Assembly (NCBI RefSeq): GCF_002097715.1
Contig: NZ_CP020737.1
Span: 3,472,001-3,536,000, forward strand
Direction of reading: 5' to 3'
DNA: 64,000 nt
DNA from: Burkholderia ubonensis subsp. mesacidophila
GTDB lineage: Bacteria > Pseudomonadota > Gammaproteobacteria > Burkholderiales > Burkholderiaceae
This document shows positions 52,709 through 61,973 of this stretch, one piece after another. The translations under genes and the position numbers were made by a program. The stretch's first letter is position 1. Every line of letters starts with the position of its first letter. The notes below the pieces were generated by a model, which saw only the letters and a list, made by a program, of their open reading frames with translations, was not told where the DNA came from and ran no database searches.

Positions 52709-54559
52709 TTACAGCAGCGGGCACGCCGTCACCTGCGTGCCGCGCTCGGCGCACAGCCGCTCGTAGTCGCGCAGGTAATCGCGTTCGTCGTCGGTCAGCA
52801 GGTCGAGATCGATCAGGTCCCAGTCGTAGCCGACCGCGACGATGTTCTCGAACGTCATCTTGTCCGGCTCCTGCTCGCTCGGATGGATGATCACGATGTT
52901 CTCGATCCGCACGCCGCCCTTGCCCGGCACGTAGATGCCCGGCTCGACCGAGATCACCGCATTCGGCACGAGACCATACTTCGACCCCGGCGCGAACCGC
53001 ACCCCGCCTTCGTGCACGTGGATCCCGACGCCGTGCCCGGTGCCGTGGCCGAAATCGTGGCCGTGATCGCGGCACACCTGCCGCACGGCCGCATCGACGT
53101 CGCCGCCCGACGCGTCTTTCGGGAACGACGTGACGAGCCCCTTGATGCACGCCTTCAGCGCCACCGTGTAGATCTCCCGCTGCCACGGCTGCGCGACCGT
53201 GTCCGGCCGGGTCCGGCGCAGCACGACGCGCGTGCAGTCCGTCGCGAAGCCGGCTTCGTAGTACGCGCCGCTGTCGAGCAGCACCAGCTCGCCTTCCGTC
53301 AGCTCGACTTCCGGGCTCGCCGCCGTGTAGTGCGCGGACGCGCTGTTGGCGCCGTTCGCCGCGATCGTCGTGAAGGTCAGCGCCACCGCCGAGCGTGCGC
53401 CGTATGCGTCGTTGATCACGCGGGCCAGGTCGTATTCGGAATGCCGCTGCCCCGGCTCGCCCGTCTTCGCCCAGCGCATCGCGTCGGCGATCGCCGCGGA
53501 ACTGCGCACGAACGCGTCGCGGAACTGGTCGAGCACTTCCGGCGTCTTCGCGACCCGCATCGCCTCGACCGGGCTGAAATCGGCATGCCGGGCGTGCGGC
53601 CACACGCGGCTCACCGTCTCGACGAGCGCGCAGTTGACCGACTCGAAGCCGTAGCACACCTGTTCGGCCACGAACTGCGCGAGGAAGCGTTCGAGCTCGT
53701 CGAAGTCACGCCGGATCACCTGCAGCGCCGGATACGATTCGAGGTCGACCGGACAGCGGTCGCAGCCTTCCGGCAGGAACAGCACGACCTGCGCGCCGAC
53801 CACGAACAGGAAGCCCAGGTGCGACGACGCATTCGGGATGTGATAGCCGCGGCTGTTCAGCAGATAGCCGAGGTCGTCCGCCAGGCAGGTGACGAACGCA
53901 GTCCTTCCTTTTGCCGCGCCGGTGTGCGCGGCGAGCCGCTCGCCCAGCGTCGCGATGTTCTGCGCGACGCTCACGCCGGTCATCGATTCCGGCAGCTCGA
54001 AGATCGGCCGCTCGACGACCCAGCCCGGCAGCGCGATCGCCCGGTCGATCTCGCGGCCGACGAGGCTCGTCCAGTCGAACTGCGCCGCCTGCGTGCTGTC
54101 GAGCAGCCGGTCGCGCTGCGCGACGCTGATCCGCAGCCCGTCGTAGCCGACCCGCTTGAGCCGGCCCGCGTGGGCGACGAGCCAGTCGGCCATCGCCGGC
54201 CACATCGACACGTTCAGCCCGAGCTTCTCGACGTGCACGCGCGCCGGATTGCACTGCTTTTCGGCCTGCAGGTGATAGCGGCCGTCGACGAACAGCAGGA
54301 ACTGCGGCACGCCGAGCGCCTGCGCCGCCGCCGCGCTGAGGAAGATGCCGGAGCCTGCCGAGCCGTCGAAGCCCGACAGCGCGTAGCGCTGGTTGTTGCG
54401 GCGCGGCAGGTACTCGGTAATGAATTCGTCCTGCGACGTGATCACCACGGCGTCGAGCTGCACGGCGTCGAGCAGGCGCGACAGGCCTGCGTGTGTCTCG
54501 TCAACGGATGCATCGTAGGGGGGAAGGCCGGAGAAACTGTATTTCAGTTGATCGATCAT
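52709..54559 (-). CDS. Xaa-Pro aminopeptidase (M24B, APP1-like)
   Basis: 616 aa, the long three-domain type. Two creatinase-like domains (about 1-310) precede the pita-bread catalytic domain. Metal ligands are in LLDSGAYYEAGFATDCTR (two Asp), GHGTGHGVGIHVHEG (His), VISVEPGIYV (Glu) and GVRIENIVII (Glu). It removes an N-terminal residue preceding proline in the cytosol, so it would finish peptides brought in by the ABC transporter encoded just upstream. It has its own promoter, which overlaps the shared AT-rich motif described at 54631-54686. Confidence 0.93.
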   Translation of the reverse strand: MIDQLKYSFSGLPPYDASVDETHAGLSRLLDAVQLDAVVITSQDEFITEYLPRRNNQRYALSGFDGSAGSGIFLSAAAAQALGVPQFLLFVDGRYHLQAEKQCNPARVHVEKLGLNVSMWPAMADWLVAHAGRLKRVGYDGLRISVAQRDRLLDSTQAAQFDWTSLVGREIDRAIALPGWVVERPIFELPESMTGVSVAQNIATLGERLAAHTGAAKGRTAFVTCLADDLGYLLNSRGYHIPNASSHLGFLFVVGAQVVLFLPEGCDRCPVDLESYPALQVIRRDFDELERFLAQFVAEQVCYGFESVNCALVETVSRVWPHARHADFSPVEAMRVAKTPEVLDQFRDAFVRSSAAIADAMRWAKTGEPGQRHSEYDLARVINDAYGARSAVALTFTTIAANGANSASAHYTAASPEVELTEGELVLLDSGAYYEAGFATDCTRVVLRRTRPDTVAQPWQREIYTVALKACIKGLVTSFPKDASGGDVDAAVRQVCRDHGHDFGHGTGHGVGIHVHEGGVRFAPGSKYGLVPNAVISVEPGIYVPGKGGVRIENIVIIHPSEQEPDKMTFENIVAVGYDWDLIDLDLLTDDERDYLRDYERLCAERGTQVTACPLL

Positions 54560-54630
54560 CGGATGCCCACATTGTTCATTGTTGTCGGAGGGAGCGCGCG
54601 CGGCGCGCGAACCCGCGGCCAGCGCGCCCC

Positions 54631-54686
54631 AAATTACCGCTCGACCAAAGTTACGTCAAGCTTAAATTTATGCCTTACTTAAATCT
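54631..54686 (-). promoter_or_regulatory. Aminopeptidase promoter with shared operator-like motif (site A)
   Basis: On the minus strand TTGACG (54654-54659), a 17-bp spacer and TAATTT (54631-54636) form a good sigma-70 promoter. Overlapping the -35 are CTTAAATTT (54661-54669) and CTTAAATCT (54678-54686), 17 bp apart on the plus strand. The same pair with the same spacing occurs at 61733-61758 and 61910-61935. The outer half-site overlaps the stop codon of the upstream ATPase gene. Confidence 0.6.
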
Positions 54687-55455
54687 GCGCGAGCGGCCTT
54701 TCGGGTGGTCTTTCCGGCGCGCCGAACAGCGCGCGCGCCGCCGGATGGCTGCCGCCCGCCGACAGCCCCGCGCGGTCGAGCTGCTCGACGATGCGGCCGC
54801 GCTCCATCACCGCCACCCGGTCGCACAGGTGGCTGACCACGCCGATGTCGTGGCTGACGAACAGGTAGCCGATGTCGAACTCGCGCTTGAGCGCCGCCAG
54901 CAGGTTGAGGATCTCGGCCTGCACGGACGCGTCGAGCGCGGAGGTCGGCTCGTCGAGCAACAGGAGCCGCGGCTCCAGCACCAGCGCACGGGCGATCGCC
55001 ACCCGCTGGCGCTGCCCGCCCGACAACTGGTGCGGATAGCGGTAGCGAAAGCGCGCGCCGAGCCCCACCAGGTCGAGCACCCGGCTCACCCGTTCGTTGA
55101 CGCGGTCGAAGCCGTGATGCCGCAACGGCTCGGCCAGCGTCCGGTCGATCGTGTGCTTCGGGTGCAGCGAGCCGTACGGATCCTGGAACACCATCTGCAC
55201 GGCGCGCGCATGGCCTCGCCCCGGCGGCGCGCCGTCGCGGCGCACCGCGCCGTCGACGTCGAGCTCGCCGCGCCACGCGTCCTCGAGCCCGGCGAGCACC
55301 CGCAGGACGGTCGACTTGCCGCAGCCGGAGCCGCCGACCAGGCCGAAGGTCTCGCCGCGCGCGACGTCGAACGACACGTCCGCGACGGCGTCGAACGCGC
55401 CGCGCCGCGTGTGATACCGCACCGACAGGCCGGTGCATCGGAGAAGCAGGGTCAT
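54679..55455 (-). CDS. Peptide ABC transporter ATPase (OppF/DppF type)
   Basis: 258 aa from ATG 55455 (GGGAG upstream). Walker A GGSGCGKST, Q-loop VFQDPYGSLHPKHTI, signature LSGGQRQRVAIARAL, Walker B LLLLDEPTSALD, and H-loop VSHDIGVV. VFQDPYGSL and the ALKREFDIGYLFVSHD segment are typical of the OppF half. It lies 4 bp after its partner ATPase and is the last gene of the porin/GAF/transporter operon. Confidence 0.92.
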   Translation of the reverse strand: MTLLLRCTGLSVRYHTRRGAFDAVADVSFDVARGETFGLVGGSGCGKSTVLRVLAGLEDAWRGELDVDGAVRRDGAPPGRGHARAVQMVFQDPYGSLHPKHTIDRTLAEPLRHHGFDRVNERVSRVLDLVGLGARFRYRYPHQLSGGQRQRVAIARALVLEPRLLLLDEPTSALDASVQAEILNLLAALKREFDIGYLFVSHDIGVVSHLCDRVAVMERGRIVEQLDRAGLSAGGSHPAARALFGAPERPPERPLAQI

Positions 55456-55459
55456 GAGG

Positions 55460-56326
55460 TCAGCTCCCGTTGGCGGAAAGAACGTCGCGCGCGCCGTCGA
55501 GCCGCGCACGATCCAGCACCGGCAGCGTCGTGCCGCGCGTCGCGGCGGACGGCAGGCAGTCGAGCAGCCCGCGCGTGTACGGATGACGCGCGTCGAACAG
55601 CCGGTCGCCGCGGCATTCCTCGACGACGCGGCCGCGGTACATGATCAGCACCCGGTCGCAGAAGCGCGCGACCATCCGCAGGTCGTGGCTGATCAGCAGC
55701 AGCCCCATCCGGCGCGTGTCGATCTCGCGGCTCAGCAGCGCGAGCACCTGGTCGCGCACCTGCACGTCGAGCGCGGAGGTCGGCTCGTCGGCGATCAGGA
55801 GCTGCGGCGACGCCGCCAGCATCGCGGCGATCATCGCGCGCTGGCCGATGCCGCCCGACAGCTGGTGCGGATACGCGCCGGCCACGCGCTCCGGATCGGC
55901 GACGCCGACCTCGGCGAGCAGCGCCAGCACCTTCGCGCGCGCGTCGCCCTTGCCGAACGCGCGATGCAGCAGCCCCGCCTCGGCGACCTGCTCGCCGATC
56001 CGGCGCACCGGATTCAGCGAATACTTCGGGTCCTGCAGCACCAGCCCGATGCCGCTGCCGCGCAAGCGCCGCCAGCCGCGCTCGGACAGCCCGAGCAGGT
56101 CCTGCCCGCCGAATTCGAGCCGCGCGGCGCGCACCCGCCCGGGCGCGCGCACCAGCCCCATCAGCGCGCGAGCCGTCATCGACTTGCCCGAGCCGGATTC
56201 GCCGACGATGCCGACGCGTTCGCAGCCGATCCGCATCGACAGGTGCTGCACGACGTCGACGTCGCCGCGCAGGGTCGGATAGGTGACCGACAGGTCTTCC
56301 ACGATGAGCTCACGCATGTTTGGCAT
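55460..56326 (-). CDS. Peptide ABC transporter ATPase (OppD/DppD type)
   Basis: 288 aa from ATG 56326, or 285 aa from ATG 56317; both overlap the end of the permease gene. Walker A GESGSGKS, Q-loop VLQDPKYSLNP, signature LSGGIGQRAMIAAML, Walker B LLIADEPTSALD, H-loop ISHDLRMV. The C-terminal HPYTRGLLDCLPS is the OppD tail. With the OppF-type subunit it forms the heterodimeric motor of the importer. Confidence 0.92.
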   Translation of the reverse strand: MPNMRELIVEDLSVTYPTLRGDVDVVQHLSMRIGCERVGIVGESGSGKSMTARALMGLVRAPGRVRAARLEFGGQDLLGLSERGWRRLRGSGIGLVLQDPKYSLNPVRRIGEQVAEAGLLHRAFGKGDARAKVLALLAEVGVADPERVAGAYPHQLSGGIGQRAMIAAMLAASPQLLIADEPTSALDVQVRDQVLALLSREIDTRRMGLLLISHDLRMVARFCDRVLIMYRGRVVEECRGDRLFDARHPYTRGLLDCLPSAATRGTTLPVLDRARLDGARDVLSANGS

Positions 56327-57203
56327 CCAGCAGGTCGCGCAGGCCGTCGCCCAGCAGGTTGAAGGCCAGGCTCGTGAGCAGGATCGCCGCGCCCGGCGCG
56401 GCCGCCACCCACCACTGGTCGAAGATGTACTGCCGGCCGTTCGCGATCATCGCGCCCCACTCGGACATCGGCGGCTGCGCGCCGAGGCCGAGAAAGCCGA
56501 GCCCCGCGGCGGTCAGGATGATGCCGGCCATGTCGAGCGTCACGCGGATGATCGACGACGGCAGGCACATCGGCAGCACCTGGCCGAGCAGCACCCGCCA
56601 GGTCGGCAGGCCGAGCGCGCGCGCGGCGAGCACGAACTCGCTGCGCCGCACGACGCGCGTTTCGGTGCGCGCGATGCGCGCATACGCGGGCCATGCGGTC
56701 ATCGCGATCGCGAGCACCGCGTTCTCGATGCCCGGCCCGAGCAGCGCGACGAACGCCAGCGCGAGCACGAGGCGCGGAAACGCCATGAACACGTCGGTCA
56801 CGCGCATCAGCACCGCGTTCGCCCAGCCGCCGAAGTAGCCGGCGCAGATGCCCGCGGCCATCCCGAACGGCGCCGACAGCAGCGACACGAGCGCGACGAT
56901 CGCCAGCGTCGGACGCGCGCCGTGGATCGTGCGCGCCCACAGGTCGCGCCCGAGCTGGTCGGTGCCCAGCCAGTGCGCGGCGCCGGGCGGCGCGAGCCGC
57001 TGCGCGATGTCCTGCGCATTCGGATCGCAGCCCGCGAGCGCGGGCGCGAACGCCGCGCACGCGAGCAGCGCCGCCACCACCGCGGCGCCGAACAGGATCG
57101 CGGGATTGCGGCGCGCGCGACGCCACGCGCGATAGGCCGCGCCGCAGCGGGCCTGCCAGGTGCTTGCCGGCGCATCGTCCGCCAGCCATGTCATCAGGTT
57201 CAT
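56310..57203 (-). CDS. Peptide ABC transporter permease (OppC/DppC type)
   Basis: 297 aa from ATG 57203, overlapping the previous permease by ATGA. An OppC-N helix (NPAILFGAAVVAALLACAAFAPAL) is followed by a periplasmic loop with HWLGTDQLGRDLWARTIHGARPTL, diagnostic of the DppC/OppC family. The EAA-loop is ALGLPTWRVLLGQVLPMCLPS. It ends FNLLGDGLRDLLDAKHA. Confidence 0.92.
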   Translation of the reverse strand: MNLMTWLADDAPASTWQARCGAAYRAWRRARRNPAILFGAAVVAALLACAAFAPALAGCDPNAQDIAQRLAPPGAAHWLGTDQLGRDLWARTIHGARPTLAIVALVSLLSAPFGMAAGICAGYFGGWANAVLMRVTDVFMAFPRLVLALAFVALLGPGIENAVLAIAMTAWPAYARIARTETRVVRRSEFVLAARALGLPTWRVLLGQVLPMCLPSSIIRVTLDMAGIILTAAGLGFLGLGAQPPMSEWGAMIANGRQYIFDQWWVAAAPGAAILLTSLAFNLLGDGLRDLLDAKHA

Positions 57204-58279
57204 TCGGACCTCGGCTCGATCAGATGGGAAAGGAAATCGGCGCACGCGTTCAGCGTGACGAACGCCAGGCCGATCAGCAGCGTGCCGCCCAGCACCGCGG
57301 GCATGTCCGCCGCGAACAGCGCGTTCGTCATGTAGAGCCCGATGCCCTGCCACGAGAACACCGTCTCGGTGAGCACCGCGCCTTCGAGCAGCATCGCGTA
57401 CGACAGCGCGATCACCGTCACGAGCGGCGCGGCGATGTTGGGCATCACGTGCCGCCACAGCAGGTGCGCGGTGGGCGCGCCCTTCGCGCGCGCGGTGAGC
57501 ACGTACTCCTTGCCGAGCTCCTCGAGCGTCAGCGCGCGCGTGATGCGCGCGATGTACGCGATCGAGAAGAACGCCAGCAGCGCCACCGGCAGCACGAGGT
57601 GCCGCACCGCATTGCCGAACGCCTCCACGTTCCCCGCGCGCAGCGTATCGATCAGCATCGCGTTGCTCCACGCGGGCACCGTGTACAGGTACACGTCGTC
57701 GAGCCGCCCGGGCCCCGCCACCCATCCGAGCTTCGAATAGAAGACGAGGAGCCCCATCAGCCCGAGCCAGAACACCGGCACCGAGTAGCCGACGAGCGCC
57801 ACGATCCGGATCGCGTGATCGGCGGCCCGGTTGTGGCGCTGCGCGGCCCACACGCCCGCGGGCACGCCGAGCAGCACGCCGAGCAGGATCGCCAGCGTGG
57901 CCAGCTCGAGCGTCGCGGGGAAGTAGGTCAGCAGGTCGACGAGCACCGGTCGGCCGGTGCTCGTCGACTGCCCGAGATCGCCGTGCAGCGCGTCGCGCAC
58001 GTAGCGGACGAACTGCACGGCCAGCGGCCGGTCGAGCCCCATCGCATGACGGGCGGCCCGGTAGGTCTCGGGCGATGCGTGATCGCCCACCACCTTCAGC
58101 ACCGGGTCGATCGGCGATGCGCGGCCGATCAGGAACGTGACGAGCAGCAGGCCGAGCGACGTGAGCGCGAGCGCGCCCAGCGCGCGGCCGAGGCCGGTCG
58201 CACACCGCCGGACGGCGGATCGGAGCGATCCGCCGTCCGGCGACGCGCCGGCCAAAGTGGAAGCCGGCGCGCGCGTCAT
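57200..58279 (-). CDS. Peptide ABC transporter permease (OppB/DppB type)
   Basis: 359 aa from ATG 58279, overlapping the binding-protein stop by ATGA. Six membrane segments; the first (ALALTSLGLLLVTFLIGRAS) is preceded by a 30-residue cytosolic stretch. Family features: HAMGLDRPLAVQFVRYVRDALHGDLGQS, and the EAA loop ARAKGAPTAHLLWRHVMPNIAAP. It pairs with the OppC-type permease. Confidence 0.92.
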   Translation of the reverse strand: MTRAPASTLAGASPDGGSLRSAVRRCATGLGRALGALALTSLGLLLVTFLIGRASPIDPVLKVVGDHASPETYRAARHAMGLDRPLAVQFVRYVRDALHGDLGQSTSTGRPVLVDLLTYFPATLELATLAILLGVLLGVPAGVWAAQRHNRAADHAIRIVALVGYSVPVFWLGLMGLLVFYSKLGWVAGPGRLDDVYLYTVPAWSNAMLIDTLRAGNVEAFGNAVRHLVLPVALLAFFSIAYIARITRALTLEELGKEYVLTARAKGAPTAHLLWRHVMPNIAAPLVTVIALSYAMLLEGAVLTETVFSWQGIGLYMTNALFAADMPAVLGGTLLIGLAFVTLNACADFLSHLIEPRSE

Positions 58280-59850
58280 TTCGACACCCCCGCGTACTGG
58301 ATCAGGTCGGGCGTCAGGCCGACCGCGAACCCCTTGACGTTGCCGCGCACCGCCACCTGGCTCAGCTCCTGGAACGTCACGACGATCGGCGAATTGCGCT
58401 GGACCTCGCGCTGGATCGCCTGGTAGTCCGCCGCGCGGCGCGCCGGATCGCGCGCCTGCAGCGCGGCCGTGGTGCGCCGGCTCAGCTCGGGCACGAGCCA
58501 CGCGTTGCGCCACGCGGTCGTGCTCTGCGGATTCGCGTCGCCGTTGTCGACGTTGTACGCGAACGACTTCGCATTCGCATGCGGGTCGAAGTAGTCGGCG
58601 CCCCAGTACAGCAGCATCGCCTCATGCGCGCGCGCACGATAGCGCGTGATGACCTGCGCGCCCGTGCCGGGCAGCAGGTTCAGCCTGATCCCGCCCTTCG
58701 CGAAGCTGGCCTGCATCGATTGCGCGATGTCGAGAAAGCGCGGCGTGTTGATCACGTCGAGATCGATGCTCAGGTTCTTCACGCCGGCGCGCTCGAGAAT
58801 CGCGCGCGCCTTCTGCGGATCGAAGCGGTACGGGTTGTCGTTCAGCGCGCCCGCGAAGCCGCTCGGCAGGAACGCCTGATGCACCGTCAGCTGCCCCTTC
58901 TGCAGATGGCCGGCAATGCCGTCGTAGTCGACCAGGTAACGCAGCGCCTGCCAGATCGCGGGATTGCGCAGCTTCGCGTGCGTCAGGTTGAGGCTCACGA
59001 AATGCACGATCGCCTGCGGCGAGGTCTGCACCCGCACGCCCGGCTTGCCCTGCAGCGCGGCGATCTGGTCGGGACCAAGATCGCGCGCGACGTCCGCATC
59101 GCCCGATTCGAGCGCAAGCCGCTGCGTCGCCGCTTCGGCCACGTTCTTCATCAGCACCGTGCGGATCGCCGGCGCGCCCGCCGGGGACAGCGGATTCGCG
59201 TCGAGGATCACCACCTCCTTCGGCTTGTACAGCTTCAGCGCATAGCTGCCGCTGCCGGCCGAATGCGCCTGCAGCCACGCATTGCCGAGATCGCCGCGGC
59301 TGTCGTGCGCGGCCACCGTCGCCTGGTCGACGATCGACGCGGGCCGCGACGCCAGCAGGTTCAGCACGAACGCCGCGCCGAACTCGCCCTGCCACGCGAC
59401 GCTGAGCGTCTGCGCCCCCGTCCTGCGCACCATTTGCGCGAGATTCGCGCTCGTCCAGCCGAGCTGCGTGAGGATGAACGCCGGGGCCTTGTTCAGCACG
59501 ACGACGCGCCGGAACGAATACACGACGTCCTCGGGCCGCACCGGATTGCCCGATGCGAACTTCGCGCCCGGCTTCAGCACGAAGTCGATCGAGCGGCCAT
59601 CGCGCCCGACGCTCCAGCTCGCGGCCAGCCCGGGCCGCACGTTGTTCGGGTCGGCGGGATCGTACTGCACGAGGTTCTGGTACAGGTTGGCCCCGAGCTC
59701 CATGCTCGTCAGCTCGTAGCTTTCGGCGGGGTCCAGGCTCACGATGTCCTCGATGTTCTTGACGACGACGAGCATGTCCCTCGGCGTCACGGCCATGGCT
59801 CCCTGCACGAGCAGCGCAAGGCCGATCAGGAAAGTCAGAATGTGTCTCAT
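58276..59850 (-). CDS. Periplasmic peptide-binding protein (SBP family 5)
   Basis: 524 aa from ATG 59850. Signal peptide MRHILTFLIGLALLVQGAMA. The mature protein has the family-5 hallmarks: NIEDIVSLDPAESYELTSMELGANLYQNLV, FVLKPGAKFASGNPVRPEDVVYSFRR, and the C-terminal YWGADYFDPHANAKSFAYN. Ligands of this family include di- and oligopeptides, nickel and opines; the nearby aminopeptidase favours peptides. It is 32 bp downstream of the GAF gene. Confidence 0.92.
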   Translation of the reverse strand: MRHILTFLIGLALLVQGAMAVTPRDMLVVVKNIEDIVSLDPAESYELTSMELGANLYQNLVQYDPADPNNVRPGLAASWSVGRDGRSIDFVLKPGAKFASGNPVRPEDVVYSFRRVVVLNKAPAFILTQLGWTSANLAQMVRRTGAQTLSVAWQGEFGAAFVLNLLASRPASIVDQATVAAHDSRGDLGNAWLQAHSAGSGSYALKLYKPKEVVILDANPLSPAGAPAIRTVLMKNVAEAATQRLALESGDADVARDLGPDQIAALQGKPGVRVQTSPQAIVHFVSLNLTHAKLRNPAIWQALRYLVDYDGIAGHLQKGQLTVHQAFLPSGFAGALNDNPYRFDPQKARAILERAGVKNLSIDLDVINTPRFLDIAQSMQASFAKGGIRLNLLPGTGAQVITRYRARAHEAMLLYWGADYFDPHANAKSFAYNVDNGDANPQSTTAWRNAWLVPELSRRTTAALQARDPARRAADYQAIQREVQRNSPIVVTFQELSQVAVRGNVKGFAVGLTPDLIQYAGVSK

Positions 59851-59882
59851 GATTTGATTTCTCGAATGTGTGTGGTGTCGCG

Positions 59883-60332
59883 TCATTTCCCCGAGCCGGC
59901 GGCGGCCGAGAGAAATGCTTGAACGGCGCCGTGCGCCAACCGCTCGCAGGTCGGCAGCACCGATTCGGCATAGGCATGGCACCGGTCGAGCAGGTTGATC
60001 GTCCCGAGCACGTGTCCGTCGTGTATGACGGGCACGTTGATCGCGCTGCCGAGGCCCATCGCCACGATCTTTTCGTGATCCGCATAGAACGCGCGAAACT
60101 CGTCCGGCTGCCGGGCGAGAAAACTTCGCTGCTCGACCACCACGCGCGTGTACCACGCGTCGCGCAGCATCGGCTTGCGCCCGGTGAGCGGATAAGCACG
60201 CTCGTCGTTGCTGTAGATGCGTTCCGCTTCGCCGCCCGAGGCGACGATGCGCATCGCGGTGAACAGTCGGTGTCCGACCGTCCGTTGAAAAGCGTCTTCC
60301 ACGTGTTTGAACCAATCGTTTGCCGTACTCAT
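59883..60332 (-). CDS. Stand-alone GAF-domain protein
   Basis: 149 aa. A single GAF domain fills the protein: an N-terminal helix DWFKHVEDAFQRTVGHRLFTAMRI, then YTRVVVEQRSFLARQ, and MGLGSAINVPVIHDGHVLGTINLLDRCHAY, closed by a C-terminal helix. There is no output domain, so it would act as a ligand-binding protein or through a partner. It lies between the porin and the binding-protein genes, a rare place for a GAF protein; a sensor or feedback role for the transported ligand is inference. Confidence 0.82.
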   Translation of the reverse strand: MSTANDWFKHVEDAFQRTVGHRLFTAMRIVASGGEAERIYSNDERAYPLTGRKPMLRDAWYTRVVVEQRSFLARQPDEFRAFYADHEKIVAMGLGSAINVPVIHDGHVLGTINLLDRCHAYAESVLPTCERLAHGAVQAFLSAAAGSGK

Positions 60333-60385
60333 GGCCGTCCTGTGTGCTGTGATGCGCGCACGCGGGCGCCGTACGCGGCACCCGG

Positions 60386-61510
60386 TTAGAAGAAATGGAA
60401 CATGCCGAGCCGCACGACGGTCTGCTGATTCGACGTGGACGGCGCGAAGCTGTAGCCCACGACCGGATCGACGCCCGCCGATGCCCTCAGGTATTCCCCG
60501 CCCAGATAAAGGCTGGTCTGCTTCGACAGCGCGTACCACAGCCCGGCCGTGAACTGATTCCACGCGTGCTGCTCGAAGGTGTCGCGCTGGTAGCCGCCGT
60601 AGAACGTCCAGGTGGGCGCGATTTCGTAGCGCAGCCCGCCCTCGTAGACGTTGAAGGACGATCGGCGGCCGAAGCCTTCGATCGCGTTGTGCGTGACGTC
60701 CGCATAGAGCGTCAGCGCCTTGGTCGCCGCATAGCTCGCGCCGATGCCCGCGACCTTGCTCGACTCGACGACGAGCGACGGCGCGACGTCGGTGCGCGCG
60801 CCGGTGGCGGGATTGACGGTGGCGGTGGTTTGCCCGAGGAAGCGCGACAGCCCGGTGGCCGCATACGGATCGAGCACCGGCTTGAACAGCGCCGCGTAGG
60901 CGACGCCGATCTTGAACGCGCCGCGCGCGTACTGCGCGCCGAACGTGTACGCGCTGCCGTCGTGGACATTGCCCGGGCGGTTGCTGAACGAGTAGAGGCC
61001 GCCGAAGCTGAACCCCGAGTAGTCGACGCTCATGAACTTCACGGCGTTGTCGAGGCGCTCGCCCGCCAGGCGGTCGTAATCGCCCTGGTGCGTGCCGTAG
61101 CCGGTGCCGTTCAGGCCGACCGCGAACTGCGTGAGGAAGTCGCAGATCGAATCGTATTGACGGCCGAAGGTGATCGTGCCGTAATCGCTCGACAAGCCGA
61201 CGAAGGCTTGCCGGCCGAAGGCCAGCCCGCCCTGCCCGAGTTGCCCCGTGCCGAGCCGGTAGCCGCCCTCCAGCGTGAAGATCGCCTTCACGCCGCCGCC
61301 CAGGTCTTCGCTGCCCTTCAACCCCCAACGGTTGCCGAACATCACGCCGTCGTCCATCTTCAAGTTGTGCGAACCGCCTTCGTTCGTCACGTAGGTCAAA
61401 CCGGAATCGATCTCGCCGTATAGCGTGACCGAGCTCTGGGCCCGCGCCACCGGCGCGTGACACGCCCATGCCGCCACCGCTGCCGCGACCGCTGCTTTCA
61501 ACACATTCAT
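60386..61510 (-). CDS. Gram-negative porin, first gene of the transporter operon
   Basis: 374 aa from ATG 61510; the longer frame to 61720 runs through the promoter. The signal peptide ends ARA-QSSVTLYG. Barrel hallmarks are NRWGLKGSEDLGGGVKAIFTLEGGY and FVGLSSDYGTITFGRQYDS; the last residues GMFHFF end in Phe. It belongs to the same family as the porin at 29296-30429 but is clearly divergent, with different loops. Its link to a peptide ABC transporter suggests a specific outer-membrane entry route. Confidence 0.9.
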   Translation of the reverse strand: MNVLKAAVAAAVAAWACHAPVARAQSSVTLYGEIDSGLTYVTNEGGSHNLKMDDGVMFGNRWGLKGSEDLGGGVKAIFTLEGGYRLGTGQLGQGGLAFGRQAFVGLSSDYGTITFGRQYDSICDFLTQFAVGLNGTGYGTHQGDYDRLAGERLDNAVKFMSVDYSGFSFGGLYSFSNRPGNVHDGSAYTFGAQYARGAFKIGVAYAALFKPVLDPYAATGLSRFLGQTTATVNPATGARTDVAPSLVVESSKVAGIGASYAATKALTLYADVTHNAIEGFGRRSSFNVYEGGLRYEIAPTWTFYGGYQRDTFEQHAWNQFTAGLWYALSKQTSLYLGGEYLRASAGVDPVVGYSFAPSTSNQQTVVRLGMFHFF

Positions 61511-61730
61511 GCTTATCTCCAAGCCGTCCTTGCGTTGTGTCTTGCGAATTCCGGAACGGCTCGCCAGCAGCGACATGCACTTGCCCCGCGTGCGCGCTCC
61601 GGTGCCTCTGCCAGGGTGTTCGAGCGGCGCGCGTGACAGGCGTCGCGCCGCCCGCAGACCGGCCAACGGGCCTTGCCTGGTCGGCGTCGGACGCATGCCC
61701 GCGGGCGATCTGCGGGCCAAGTTTTTACCG

Positions 61731-61760
61731 GACTAAAATTTTAGTCAAGCTAAAATTTTG
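61731..61760. promoter_or_regulatory. Shared operator-like motif at the porin promoter (site B)
   Basis: AAATTTTAG (61736-61744) and CTAAAATTT (61750-61758) are exact 9-bp inverted arms around TCAAG; GACTAAAATTTTAGTC (61731-61746) is itself a 16-bp palindrome. CTAAAATTT also recurs at 61733-61741, 17 bp from the second copy. On the minus strand TTGACT (61743-61748) is embedded and could be the -35 of the porin operon, with a weak -10 about 61722-61727. Confidence 0.6.
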
Positions 61761-61905
61761 ACGCGGTTTCGCAGGGATTCGCGCGTGTCACGATCGTCCA
61801 TAAATCGATAAATAGCCCTTTAAACAAGGGGTATTTCTCATTTCACGCCACTGGAATCCGACGCTGCGAAGACGGATGGAACAGCGCGCCAGACGCGCCG
61901 CCCGC

Positions 61906-61935
61906 TTGACTTTGATTTTAGTGACGCTTAAATTT
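61906..61935 (+). promoter_or_regulatory. ATP-grasp gene promoter with shared motif (site C)
   Basis: TTGACT (61906-61911), a 17-bp spacer and TAAATT (61929-61934) make a good sigma-70 promoter. The half-sites CTTTGATTT (61910-61918) and CTTAAATTT (61927-61935) cover the -35 edge and the -10, again 17 bp apart, so a bound protein would block polymerase. The start of the gene is 38 bp downstream. Confidence 0.65.
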
Positions 61936-61973
61936 CAGACGGCAGTCCACCCCGCCCATTCTCTGGAGCCTTC

